64,000 nt of DNA from Beroe ovata (GCA_946803715.1 CAMPET010000162.1:62001-126000); one strand, 5' to 3'. Positions 1 through 11,949 are shown, numbered from the stretch's first letter. Made by a program: numbers and translations. Notes: generated by a model from the sequence alone, not told the origin.

Positions 1-118
1 TAGCAGGTATATCACCATTCACTATTTTTGTCGTTATCGATACTTCACTACAACGAAGATGATTGATGAATAACGAGTGTAGATAGTACAATGAATGCAC
101 AATATTCGAGGAACTTAC

Positions 119-612
119 ATCAGTTATGATGGGAACAAACCCAGGATTCATGAGTGAAGCAATGAAGTAAAGAATGAAAGAGACAATTATCAACGAAGAG
201 AAGAGTATTGGCTCCAAGATGTCTGAGCCAGTAGAAACAGCCCTGTAAAAGCCTGAAAATATGGAACAGAGGCTAACTACAGTTAGCAAAAGAATGGCAG
301 TCGGATGACGGATAAATTCAATAAAGTAGAACTCACTACTATTTTGATTGAAGCATAGTCCAAATATTACAAAAAATGATAGAACTGTATGAGCCACTCT
401 GGCACTTATCCTCTGACATCTTTTTCTTTTGTCAGTTTCCTGAAAGGATGGCACGAGTTATGGAAACGAATGCTTTTCATGCGTCTATCGTTTTAGGATA
501 ACAACTAGGATAGTTGAAAAATGGATGAAATTGGAAATACCTCATCGTATTCTGACTTTTCAAGTATCAGCTGCATTTCTTGTTTGATGGGGTAGTCAGC
601 AAATTGGTCCAT
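119..612 (-). CDS. 5' part of a multi-pass membrane protein, possibly a DHHC acyltransferase (partial)
   Basis: Two phase-compatible exons read on the minus strand: 612-541 (24 codons, starting at an ATG) and 439-119 (107 codons), separated by a 101-bp GT/AG intron. A donor follows at 118-117, so the gene continues off the left edge. The 131 visible residues have a short acidic N-terminus, a basic stretch, and three hydrophobic segments (roughly residues 35-50, 66-86 and 98-120). The last ends in NPGFVP, the kind of motif that often precedes the cysteine-rich DHHC domain in palmitoyltransferases. The DHHC domain would lie outside the window, so the family call is inference. What is seen is an intact, stop-free multi-pass membrane protein start. 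It is divergent from the receptor-like gene at 1077, about 465 bp apart. Confidence 0.45.
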
Positions 613-1076
613 TGCAACATTTGCTATTCCAGTTATACTTGTCAGTAATGATGTTTAAAATAGCACGATACTAATAAGCAATCTATAGAAACAAATGATT
701 TTGGTCTAATTTGCGACAAACTATGGCGTATAAAATACTAGAAAACCAGTTATTATGGAATGATAGAGTCCTACTACTTAAGAAACCATCTAGCAACGGT
801 GTTCAAAATTTTGGGATTTCCGACCAATTTTTGCTACACATCCCCTCTGAGCAACAGTATTTATGACGATGTGAATTGCGAGGATCGAGTAACAATTCTC
901 GATCCTGAAAACTGCGATATGTTCGCACGAGCTTTTTGGAAATCAAAAGGGAACACAGTGAAATAGCCTTGCTGTACAACGCGCATTTGATGTGCACGTG
1001 CAAAAAGTAGGTTACTATGGATTCAGCGCACCGAATTAAATTTCATTCATTTCTTGCTTACACTCGATGCTACAAC
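613..1076. other. Divergent intergenic region
   Basis: About 460 bp between two genes reading away from each other, so it probably carries both promoters. Short ORFs at 760-966 (+) and 803-1003 (-) overlap each other and have no recognisable features; I treat them as chance. Confidence 0.4.
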
Positions 1077-4019
1077 ATGATGCTTTTCTATCTGATTTTC
1101 TTCTTGTTAGCTCGGTGCTCAACACAAGGTATTGCTACGTCTGTTTCTAGTGGTACTAGTCTAGTGCACACTATGTTTTGTTTTCGCATACATGAACATT
1201 ATGACTGCGTATAATAATCCTGTGTTGACTTCCAGTTAACAAGTTCCACATATCACATTGTTTTCAGATGACGACTGGCCGGAGAATGGACTTGACAAAC
1301 AAACTATCGATCAGAAGAATGATACCATTGAAATGAATGAACATCAGAAGGTTGATAAGCCGTCAAAAGATGAGCACGGTCACGAGAGATTAAAATCTAA
1401 TTGCAAGCGAGACGTGATTAACATTATACGGATCGATGAACCAGCGGAAAAACCAGAAATGAACATCAAAATAGTTTCCAGGAAAGCAGTGAGTACCTTA
1501 TCATCTGCATGTCTAGTTGATCGATAGATTGGATAATCAATTGTCCTTGTATTCTGGAACTCTCAGGGAAGGTACGAGATTGAATCGAACCGCCGAGTTC
1601 TCATCGTAGATCAGAACAAGACCGAAATCTCAGTCAGGTTGCCCATTTTCAGATCAACACTGCTGTTCACTGAAAAACATAGTATTACCCTCCACATATC
1701 ACATGGAACACACCATGGAATCAAGTAAGTTCGGTCATCGTCAGAAATGGCGTTCTCGTCTTGAAAATGATTGGCCTGATGCCCTGAAGTGTGAATACCT
1801 CTCTACACAGGAGTTGGGTTATGGTTGTTGTAAAGTTGAGGATGGACAAATTTGGGGAACCGTTGTTGCAAAGAAAACCACATGGATACAGGGGAAGGGT
1901 ATGTTGTCATTCTATGAAGCTTCGAAGGAGAAATTTCGCAGTGATCACTGTGTTTTTTATCCGAACAAATTCTCTCATTTTCAGTACCTGGTCTACACCG
2001 ACTCACCCGGCTATGACGAACCGTACATCACTGCCGGCTTCAAGGCGGACCAAGTTCCGTACAAGTTCACGATCGGTGATGGAGCTGAGTACGGCGGCTA
2101 CCAGAACGGGAAGTTAGATAGTGATGCGAGTTATGCAGTGTTCATGGCTGGAATCGTGCATGGTCTCTCAGAGGTAGGTGTTTGTCGTGTCAGTGGACTC
2201 AGTCCACGAGGTTTGGAATTCTGTGAAGGTGTCTACAGGTTATGAGAATCGGGGATACATTAAGTATGAGTTCACTAGGTATAAGTGTCAGTTGTGAAAC
2301 CATGGAAACGCGAAATCATCACGTGCAACTCGTTACCCAAGCTACTTATCTCAGGGTATAGTGTTTGTAGAATCTGGATGGGTTGTCGATGCGCATGCAC
2401 CAGATGTTCCCACTTACTTCTCAACCAAACCAAAGTCCAACTATGGTGGGATAATGGTGGCGATTTTTCTAACTTTCACAATCGCAATTCTATGGTGAGT
2501 GTTGTTATCAGCCATTACTATATCCTCACTTTACAATGCCCCTGTTCGAAAAAGGCTATTGGCTATTGCATATTATCATTATTTGAGATAATATACCTAT
2601 GAGGATTGAAACACAAACATTCAATTTCAGTCACTTCTGGAGGAAAGGAAGGCTAGGTCCAAATATTGCCCGATTTGGGGCAGCTGATGGCAAGAATCCA
2701 AGAATCTATACTAGTCACAAGTTCTCTATATACAATTCCGAACAATCATACGCAGATGGAGAGTCACTCATGGAATTTGACGACAGGTTTGGCCTGAACC
2801 CATCACAATAGTTTTTAACAGATTCCTCAGTTCGGAAAATATGCATTATGAGATATTCTGTGAGATCCGAAGGGTTAAGTCACTAATTCCCTAATAAATC
2901 AAAGCCAGTACCACAATCAAGAAACTGAAAGGGAACCTGGCTCAGAAGATGATGTACATCACAGGTGAATCTGTAAATATGACGCCACTAAAGTGTTCTG
3001 ACGAGCTTTGAGATGATTTGGATAGTCCCCTAATACTCTAATCTCTCAGCCATGACCACAATGATACAAGAAGCAGTGAAGCTACTCATAGAAATGACGA
3101 GTATGACAAGTGAGTCTTCATATCTGGTACTAGTTGCTACTTTGGGTGTTGATGGAAGCTGTCTTTGAGTAACAAAGCACTGATTCACTGATCTCCCAGC
3201 CATGACCACAATGAGCTTAATAGCAGTAAAGATGGCGAGGAAGATAATGAACATCTCATGTAAGTCTGTTGGTATGAGCTTTGTTTTCCTATGAAATGCA
3301 AAGGATTAAGGCTCTGATCCTTAAGTACCCTGGTCTTGCAGCCATGACCACAATGAACCAAATAGCAGAGAAGCTGGCTATGAGGATGATAAACATAACA
3401 AGTGAGTCTCTAAATCTGGTTCTGCTTCAGGTGTTGCTATATGCTGTTGCTGATTTGAAAATGATTAATTCAGTAGCCCCTTTATACCCACATCACTCAG
3501 CCATGACCACAATGAAACAATAAGCAGTGATGCTGCTCATAAAGATGATGATCAAGACAAGTGAGTCTATAATTCTGCTACCCTTTAAGTACTTTATCTT
3601 TGAGCTTTATATCTATCTGCTGATATTGTCCAATGGAGACAAATCTTTCACTTACTACAATCACAGATATGAAGATAATGAAACCAAACTATCAACACCA
3701 AATGTCTCTAGCAACAACAGCAAGACAAGAATTGGGATAGGTATGAAATTTTTCACATGACATGTCAACAGACTCTAGTGAGAGGTTATGAAATGGGCAG
3801 AAAAATAAAAACCCAATCTTTTTATGACTAAGTTAGCAAGCAATTAGTCTAGTAGGTTGAAGTGCAGTACCATTAGCAGTTTATTGTTTCAGGAAGGCAC
3901 TTTAAAACAGAACAGGAGCTGGAACAAACAGTCGTGGGTATGACTCCACGATCAAACTCAGATAGATTTTGACAGATCAAATGCAACTGCAAAACTGTCA
4001 GGGAAAAGAGTGAGTGACA
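1077..4019 (+). CDS. Single-pass type I receptor-like membrane protein with mini-exon-encoded tail
   Basis: Phase-consistent exons: 1077-1128, 1268-1488, 1567-1724, 1811-1898, 1985-2173, 2355-2494, 2631-2786, then five exact 60-nt exons (2905, 3050, 3200, 3342, 3501), then 3667-3740, 3893-3937 and probably 3976-4019. Together about 475 or more residues. Exon 1 encodes a hydrophobic signal peptide (MMLFYLIFFLL); an in-frame ATG at 1017 would add 20 residues. A charged extracellular region follows, then a fibronectin-III-like module in 1811-2173 (YLVYTDSP, FTIGDG.EYGGY.NGKL) of the type found near the membrane in receptor phosphatases and kinases. A transmembrane helix (about 2442-2494) and a cytoplasmic tail come next. 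No kinase or phosphatase domain follows. The tail is His/Asp/Asn-rich and repetitive. The 3' end is not fixed. The function is unknown; adhesion or signalling is inference. Confidence 0.6.
2905..3740 (+). repeat. Tandem array of duplicated 60-nt coding mini-exons
   Basis: Exons 2905-2964, 3050-3109, 3200-3259, 3342-3401 and 3501-3560 are each exactly 60 nt, flanked by AG and GT, and all phase 2 at both ends. A related 74-nt exon is at 3667-3740. Units recur every 142-166 bp. Four of them begin with the same bases coding HDHN, and acidic residues follow. The splice-site surroundings are also similar, indicating duplication of exon plus flanking intron. Because each exon is symmetric, any subset can be skipped without losing frame. 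Confidence 0.7.
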
Positions 4020-4021
4020 AT

Positions 4022-4090
4022 AAGTGACTGCAGGGGAGAGATGACTGCAGGGGAGAGATGGCAGGGGAGGGATGGCAGGGGAGAGATGGC
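4022..4090. repeat. Short tandem repeat (GGGAGAGATG units)
   Basis: Imperfect units of the form GCAGGGGAGAGATG are repeated about four times just downstream of the last candidate exon of the receptor-like gene. Confidence 0.7.
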
Positions 4091-4269
4091 AAAAGAAACT
4101 CAGTGACAAATCACCATGAACTTGAGTAGCTGAAAATTAACTCAATTGCAGCTGTTGTCTATTGAATGACCATGCACGATCAAGATTGGTCATGGTGTAG
4201 TAACTACACTGGTCTCTTGGATAAGCATAAAAAGTTTCCTACCACATGTTTTCATCATTAATATTGATA

Positions 4270-4575
4270 TTCTAATTTTTCCGAATGCGCGCGAGCTTAT
4301 TCTTTTTGGATTTGCATCAGCACGCCTTCATCAAAGGCCGATGGAGGCGCGCGCGCCGCGCGCGAGAAGCAGAGGTCAGATAAAATCTGACAAATATTCG
4401 CTTGCGCAAATACGCGATCCGGTGCGAAGTGCAGCTACAGCGCACGCGCACGTGCGACGCACTAACACTTAACAGCGGGGAAACAGCGCCGACAGCGGAT
4501 GTTCCGATGCACATTATGATAAAATATTGCGCCGCGCGCGCGAAGCCACGGTCTATCATCGATTTATCGACAGGC
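4270..4575. repeat. GC-rich CGCGCG-containing repeat fragment
   Basis: A GC-rich block with CGCGCG palindromes in AT-richer surroundings. Its right end (GTCTATCATCGAT...TCGACAGG) resembles the ends of the inverted-repeat element at 59285-59912, so it is probably a diverged member of the same dispersed family. Confidence 0.45.
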
Positions 4576-4879
4576 AATTAAAAGGTGGCACAAAAAATAT
4601 TGATTAAAATTAAAAGAGACTGCTTATCAATCACATCAATTATGATGTATAAATTATCAGCTTTATTAAATCGTTTCCCAGATTGACCTAAGATTTCCTG
4701 TGTGAAGCACCAGCAGCTGTCTTGCTCACTTATATCTATTTATTGCCTCAACTGGACAAGAGAGCTAGCTTGGTAAATGTTGGTGAGCTGGATATCAGAT
4801 AGAATGCATTATACATTGTGTTTCTATTGGGTAATAGCCATTACTGCCATTAGAAAAAGGCATTTCTTTTGATAGTGCA

Positions 4880-7800
4880 ATGAAGAAAAGACAACAAAGT
4901 GAGATGAGTCCAGTGTCCCTCAAGAGGTCCATCAAAATTGGTAGCCGTCCTAGGAATGGCTCATTCAGGTTTGACTAGAATTTCCTCAGCTTGGTGTAGA
5001 GAATTCTTGTTCAATATCATTCAATTCTTTATTCTAATCATGATGTCCAGGGTTTGCATTTCAGACATGTATGTTGTACATTGTATTTAGATTCATGCTA
5101 TTTATAGATTTGTGCTAATTACTATTTACCACCCCTTCTAATACCTATGACCTCATGTGTCCAGGAGTGTTGCAATTGCAATGAAGTGGGGTTGTTCAAT
5201 GAATAGAGTTGGGAAAAAGCTCCATGATGATCCTGATATTGAGATTGATAGCAAGTGTACAGGGGTAAGCAACAAACTTTCATGAGTTTTTGTTTAAACA
5301 GTCATTCTGTCACTAGTTAGTTGGATTGTCAATTAACGCATCACCTATGTGATAGATGTTCCTCCCAGAGTTTGAAAGGATATTCCTCTGGGTTAGAGCG
5401 ATTTCAGAACCTAGTTACAATGGTATGGACAATGTACAACCTTTATGAATGAAGTTAAACATGTGATAGAAAAATAATTGACTTTGTCACCATAATCTTC
5501 AGGTATGCAGGATGATAAGAGTCATCAAGGTATTTTGGAGACATGCAAGCGACACAGGGCGTCCGGTACATGTTGGTCAGATAGGTGATCAAAAGAAGTT
5601 AGCCCAGAGTTACCGTCCTGTTCACCCTCTTGCATTCAACCCGCAGTACTTTGCCCTCTGTACTTACCATGTAAGTACAGTATTTGTACAGTAAGTACAG
5701 TATTTGTTCGGGTAAAGAGGCAATATGACCTCAATTCTCACTGATACTACAGTACCATATGGAAGAGGATGCAAAGCGTATTCTTGAGTTGCCCTGGCTG
5801 AACAGAACTGAGAAGGAAGTTGAAAAGGTTTGGGTTGCTCTGAGGCATGTGAAAGAGTTTCGGAATATGACACAAACGATGCAGCTGACAATGAGCAGAT
5901 ATGCTCGATATGAGATGTGAGCATGTATTGTACTGCGCTTGCTCAAAATATCAGTTGTTGCACTTACGTTATTGATGGTCATCCATTACCAAAATTCATC
6001 ATCACAGGCACGGTAAAAACCGTACAATAGTCCGTAAAGGAGACCCGGGGAGACACTATTATTTCATCTATTCTGGCCAGGTGGAGCTGAGGCATAGTGA
6101 AGTTGACACTGCCACCAAATTGCCAACCCTTGGACCCGGCAAAGACTTTGGGGTTCGTCTTCAAAACAATCGAAAGAATATCATGTATAATGTATATTGA
6201 AGGTCCAAATGCAGAAGCATATCATTTATATCATCTAACTATTTTTTCTCCGACAGCACGTTGCCTTGCTTCACATGGAACGTAGGACAGCGTCCATTGT
6301 GTGCACTGAAGACACAGAGTTTGTCGTGTTGGACAGGAGAGGGAACGGAAGAGCGGTGTACAGGGCTCTCCTTGCTGAACATCGGCGCAAATGCTCCTTC
6401 CTCAAGTAAGTTAAATCACTCCTACAATATGCTATCTAGTTTTGGACACGGATTTTTTGTGGATTCAAGTTATATTATAGGAATTTACAATCAGTTGCTC
6501 AAAGTATTCATTTATCCTATCTATATTACATTGTAATTATTGTCTCATATCGACCACGTCAGTCTCTCGTATGAACCAAAGATGTCCCCTCTTCACCCCA
6601 CGACCTCCTTTTCTCCACTCTCACGAAACTCCCATTTCTGGCCCTCCTCCAGCAAACTGCACCTTGTCCCCGTCACCTCACCGCCCACCTCCACCGACTT
6701 TGTATCCAGACACTTATTCTGTCCCTCGTGGTAGATGAGACCCGCTGTGAAGTCATGTGTGAAGGACTGCGGTCCGGATCCGTGACATTCGTACATGATG
6801 AATGGAATACCCGGTTCACCCATCAGTTTGCCAATGTCGATACATCTGTTATCCAGCGATAGAGTGTTCACCTTATCTGGGAGGGAGATATGTGGTTTTG
6901 GGAGAGGAATAGTGGGTGAAAACACTCAGAGATCTCATGAAATATAGACGGAATCATGAAACAGCAATCTAGGGTAGTGCTCGCTGCTCGGTAATTTATA
7001 GATGGCGAGCATTACAAACTTCAGTTATAACAGTTTAGTTCTGAAATTTAAGTTCCTACCTGAGTTCCGATATCGGTCCATGGTCCACAGTTGTGAACTG
7101 AGTCCCACCTCACACCTGTTCACCGTCACAACAACCAAACCCCTCTCCTCCGACCTTGTGGATTGCAGACAGAGCGTGGGATCGGATCTCGATACGAACA
7201 CCCCCGTTTTACTCACGTGATCCCGATACATCTCCAGCTTCTGCCGTGGTCTATCTTTGAGGAGGTTCAGGGTTAACTGGTACTTCCTATCGATGATGTT
7301 AACGTTTTGCACGACTGTATCTGGACTGATGAGGAATTTCTTTGTGACGGAATAGAGGAGGAAGAGGGTAATCACGAGAGCAGTCCGTTTGCAGAGCGGC
7401 TTCAGCAATCTTTGCATTTTGAGAACTTCCCTAGTCTGCGGTTTTCGGTTATGCAAAGAGTCTGATCTTTACCAAATCGAGGTTTATTCAAATCAAGTCA
7501 GAATTTTCATTCAATGCGGGGAATCTTTCCCAAATAAACAAGCGATCAGTATACTAAGGTGACGTTAACAGCAGCTAAGAGTGTGTTTGAAGAGTAGATA
7601 TGTACCATCAGTGGTCACTCACTCATCAAACATGTACATCATCCGATGTGGGACTATTCAGTTTTCACACACCATAAATCATATTGTGTACATATTGTGT
7701 ATTGTGTGCACTCTTGTACAATGTACACAATGTACACATTGAATACTCAATGAGTATTACTCATTCAAACACGCATGTGATCAATCATACAAACACCACG

Positions 7801-10800
7801 GTTCACGGTCGATGACTCGCTCTTATATCTCACATAGAAGCCAGGTGAACAGAGATGAAAATAGAAATTATTGGGAAGAGCAGTGACCAGTGTCCGATGG
7901 GATTGCAAGTGGAGGTTTGTGTTGACCACTCCCCATCAAGCATCATTCCCCAGCTTCAACACTTGAGATTCATTCAGCATCTATCATCGTGCATTTTGTT
8001 ATACCTCTGTCTGAGACAACTGTCAACCTATCTCAATTTTCATGGGCATTCCACCTCCTCATGTCACCTCATGTCTGCTTTCCTTGGAGNCTTCTGCCGT
8101 GGTCTATCTTTGAGGAGGTTCAGAGTTAACTGGTACTTCCTATCGATGATGTTAACGTTTTGCACGACTGTATCCGGACTGAGGAGGAATTTCTTTGTGG
8201 TGGAATAGAGGAGGAAGAGGCTGAACACGAGAGCAGTCCGTTTGCAGAGCGGCTTCAGCAATCTTTGCATTTTGTGAACTTCCTTAGTCTGCGGTTTCCG
8301 GTTATGCAAATCGAGGTTTATTCAAATCAAATCAGATTTTTGATTCAATGCGGGGAATCTTTCCCAGATAAACAAGCGAACAGTATACTGAGGTGACGTT
8401 TATAGCAGCTAAGAGTGTGTTTGAAGAGTAGATATGTACCATCAGTGGTCACTCACTCATCATACATGTACATCATCCGATGTGGGACTATTCAGAGTTT
8501 TCAGACACCATGAATCATATTGTGTACATATTGTGTACATATTGTGTATTGTGTACACTATTGTACACAATGTACACTCAATGTATACATTGTATACTCA
8601 ATGAGTATTGCTCATTCAAACACTCATGTGATCAATCATACAAACATCACGGTTCACGGTCGATGACTCGCTCTTATATCTCACATAGTAGCCAGGTGAA
8701 CACAGATGAAAATAGAGATTATTGGGGAGACCAGTGACCAGTGTCCGATGGGATTGCAAGTGGAGGTTTGTGTTGACCACATCCCATCAAGCATCATTCC
8801 CCAGCTTCAACACTTGGGATTCATTCACCATCTATCATCGTGCATTTTGTTATGCCTCTGTCTGAGACAACAGTCAACCTATCTCAATTCTCATGGGCAT
8901 TCCAGTAATGGCATTGAAATCTATATTTTCTATTTCCCTACACTGTTCACTGATTATCAGTAACTGACTGATCCATTGTTCATTGCTCATGATGTACTCA
9001 TTTTCATTGTCGATGATGAGCATTATTTACAGGTCGATGGAACTGTTCAAGGATCTGGATGACATCTCATATCGTACACTTGCAGACCACGCCCGACTTT
9101 CTGAATACCTCCCAATGTCCCTCATAGCAACTGCCAAAACTAAACATCCCTATGTCTATGTCATCCTAGAGGTAAGGCTTGTTGACCATCTCACTATCAC
9201 TTATTCGATCCTAAGTACACCGCAATGCTCAAAGAATGATCATTGATCATTGATCTTTTTCCCGCCTAAAACCAACAGTTTCTCCAGGAACGAGACGCGC
9301 GCGGTGTAGAGGACCGCGGACAATTTTAACATAACAACTGTATGTTCTCGCGTAGACGGAAGGCGCGAAACCGAACACCAAACTCACGGAGTGAATACCA
9401 TAGTTTAAACTTACCGTATTATTAACGCGCGCTTGCCGCGCGCCGCGCTTCATCTTTGAAAGCACATGGTCTTCTAACGCCAGAATAGAATAGACTTAAT
9501 GCACCGAAAATGAAGAGAACATCGTTCAATTTTGATGGTCTGCCGCAGGGTGTTGCTAATGTTGTGCTCTCTACTGATGTGTACAGCTGTTGTGTCGAAA
9601 ATAAAGACCAACGAGAATTTCTCAAGCGATACCACTTACAGCGTGAGTCGAGCCACACATGATACCATTTTGATACCATTTTGCGACCTAGAAATATTCA
9701 TGAATACAGAAATAGTGACCTAAACTACGAAAGAGTTGTTATTTGGTTGAGATCAACACTATTCCCTTCTTTTCATTTCCGCAGGGAGTAAGTGTAACCA
9801 CAAGCCGGAGTTACTTCATGACACATTTACCGAGCATGATCCTAGACTGTCACTTGTCATACAGCTGTTGAAGGTAGATTTGTTGACACCAGTCTACGAC
9901 CCTGACGCCAGTTACTGTCTATTGACACTTTTTACTCGACACCAGTTCACTAACAGCAGTCGTTGACACCACTTTCTTCACTTCGCTTTCTTGACACCAT
10001 TTACTGACACCACTCCCTGTCTTGGAGAGTCTTGACACCAGTTAACCGACACTAGTCCAGCGCTCGTTGACACCATATTGTTTCCCTTCAGACCGGTCAC
10101 ATATTCGGGATGCAGCACATGCTCTACCCAACTGCGAACATCCCTGAGTTACACCTCGTGGCAAAGAGCAAGTTGGTTGTCATGGCAATACCAGCGGCAT
10201 CAGTACACCACTACGCCAAACCACTGACCATGCACCTTGCTCAGGTAAATATCAACATTCAATTTCGACATTGGGCATAATACATCATTCAAGAGATGAT
10301 ATCTCGATGTATAAGAGATAATCACCCAAAACCATCAATCATGGATTAAAATCGATGCTATATTGTCATTGACACTCAACATCCACCCAATCACGTTTTA
10401 TAGGAACGATATCCACTGTACCCCTCTGTGGAAGAGATGATCAGGCAGTACATGGAGGACTCAGTGTGGGATCTTTACAAAGCACATGTTATCCGGGATA
10501 TCAAACATATCGACGGTAGAGTTGACCCTGCTAAGAAGTGCAAGTACTGTCTCCCTTGCCAACTGAGGTGAGTGCTTACTGTTCAACCCTTCACAGCATA
10601 CCAGTTTGCAGTTCTCCTTGTTTACTCGAGCATTAAATTGAACATCATATCGATGTGAACTCTGACCGTCCCGCTCAGATCCCTGGTTGTTCCCGCGATA
10701 ATCCCCGATCCCGTGAGAGAAGATGTGACCAACCTCTACTGCCCCGGCAACACCTCCCCCCTCCCATTCATAGCACACCAAACATTCCGACCTCGATCCG

Positions 10801-11291
10801 CTCCGCCCCTCATCGAACACCGTGAACCAAAGAACACTCCCCAACCCGATACCAATCCCCTAGAACTTCTCGAACTCTTGCAGAAGGGTCGAGTTAGTAA
10901 GGTAGTGGAGAATCTCACAGATTACAAGCCAGGGTCCAGCGGACGAGATGGGTGTGATTTCCAGAGGTATGAGATACGAGATTCGTTCTGCGTACCACGT
11001 GGGAGTTCCAAGAAAAATTCGCTGTTTCCAAGGCGACCGACAACCGCTGCCTTGAGGAGGAAATCGACTGAGACTGAGACGACCAGGGGGGTCTCAACCC
11101 AGAGGTCACAGACTGCCAAGAGCCCTGCGAACAGTTCGGAAAGGTTGACGAGGCGACCACGATCAGGGTCTGAGAGCAAGGGATCAAAAGTGACTAAGCG
11201 ACCGTCGGTTAGGTTTTTGCAGGACGAGAAGTCCCGAGTTGAGGTCTCCAAAATAGGAAGTTCGGAGTCAGCAAGTCGAGTCATAAGTTAG
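4880..11291 (+). CDS. CNBD2: Cyclic nucleotide-binding domain protein, CNBD2-like
   Basis: Twelve exons with matching phases: 4880-4968, 5165-5264, 5369-5422, 5503-5670, 5753-5916, 6008-6152, 6257-6405, 9033-9171, 9785-9873, 10092-10244, 10404-10567 and 10679-11291, about 675 residues. The N-terminal basic helix region (MIRVIKVFWRHASD) is followed by a first cNMP-binding fold (KGDPGRHYYFIYSGQVEL, then DFG-HVALLHMERRTASIVC and EFVVLDR). A second, more degenerate fold contains KSMELFKDLDD, VYVILEG and TGHIFGMQ. The phrase order matches vertebrate CNBD2, which in mammals is needed for spermatogenesis. The C-terminal exon is long, basic and Ser-rich. Oddities: exon 9 (89 nt) does not fit the phase 0 of both neighbours, suggesting a small indel or a misplaced boundary. 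The cassette glutamate usually following FG appears replaced by histidine. The exon 6 donor (GTTCGT) is weak. A reverse-strand lectin gene lies in the 6406-9032 intron. Confidence 0.8.
6593..7417 (-). CDS. Type II membrane beta-trefoil (ricin B-type) lectin
   Basis: Two exons: 7417-7060 (ATG at 7417-7415, phase 1 end) and 6876-6593 (stop TGA 6595-6593), giving 213 residues. A short basic cytoplasmic N-terminus precedes one signal-anchor helix (TALVITLFLLYSV, about residues 12-24). A short stem and three ricin-type repeats follow, each with the Cys-Leu/Ile-Asp or Gln-x-Trp elements: LCLQST...SQLWTM, RCIDIG...GPQSF and KCLDTK...GQKWEF. This is the topology and C-terminal domain of polypeptide GalNAc-transferases, but there is no room for the glycosyltransferase domain. 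A Golgi or cell-surface sugar-binding role is inferred. It is nested antisense in the CNBD2-like intron. Confidence 0.7.
7238..8904. repeat. ~815-bp direct duplication across a single-N join (probable haplotype join)
   Basis: Bases 7238-8053 and 8091-8904 are near-identical in order and length (816 and 814 bp) with scattered substitutions. The second copy starts immediately after the lone N at 8090. Both contain exon 1 of the lectin gene up to the same internal point and the same upstream flank. Joining of two alleles is the simplest explanation; a real tandem duplication cannot be excluded. Confidence 0.75.
8091..8270 (-). pseudogene. Truncated second copy of the lectin gene start
   Basis: The same N-terminal sequence as the lectin at 6593-7417 (MQRLLKPLCKRTALV..., then a stem), with a few substitutions in the membrane helix. 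It is cut at the N at 8090 before any lectin repeat. It is either the other allele's exon 1 or a broken paralogue. Confidence 0.6.
9884..10077. promoter_or_regulatory. Cluster of TTGACACCA-type motifs in a CNBD2-like intron
   Basis: About seven GACACCA occurrences and two near-matches lie within 200 bp, mostly preceded by T or TT and spaced irregularly. The motif resembles a T-box half-site (reverse complement GGTGTCA). Whether it is regulatory or a decayed tandem repeat is unknown. Confidence 0.35.
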
Positions 11292-11949
11292 AGAATATAC
11301 CATGATTTTGTAATGTCAAGTATTGTTTTTATCAGTTCTGAGACGATCGATTATTGAAACGGAATGTTTTTGAGCCATATACGTTTCCCCAGTGGTTGAA
11401 TCAATTTTGCGACTTTTTTGCGACTCATATTTTTTCCAATTGAGAATGTCTTGTATCAATCTTTTCATGTTAATGATTTTATTTGATCGATTTGATCTTC
11501 ATTCGTTATCCTCCAGAACCCCATACCCAGAAGCCTATAGGTTATAATCATAGTCAATCCCGATTGCGTCACAACGTTTACTCTAATCTCATTCTTATTT
11601 AGCCGATGCCATGTCATGACGGTATACCGACAGTCAACCCATGATGCTGCAATTGTTGGGGACTGACTCAAGATGCGGAGATCGAAGATAGGCTCACTAT
11701 TAGAGGTACGCAGATATGTTACAATTTAGTCTATTCACAGTTTGGCAAGGTGGCGTTTAGGAGGAACAGGCTGGTTGGCCCCTCTGATTAATTTTTGTAG
11801 CTCAAGTAATTGATCAGATGATCAGATCGAGTGATTGATCTAATCAACTAATTGCAATTGCCCCACATATCATAAGTTTTCAAATAACCGATAACAAGAT
11901 GCACCTTGTGCTATTAACTGTATGGGCGTGAGAAACTATCAACAAACAT

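Noticed and set aside
1638-1652. Apparent GT...AG intron of 15 nt within exon 3 of the receptor-like gene
   Set aside because: Far too short to splice, and reading straight through keeps the frame open.
10461-10844. Minus-strand ORF opposite the CNBD2-like exons
   Set aside because: It is a shadow of the coding exons and intron on the other strand.
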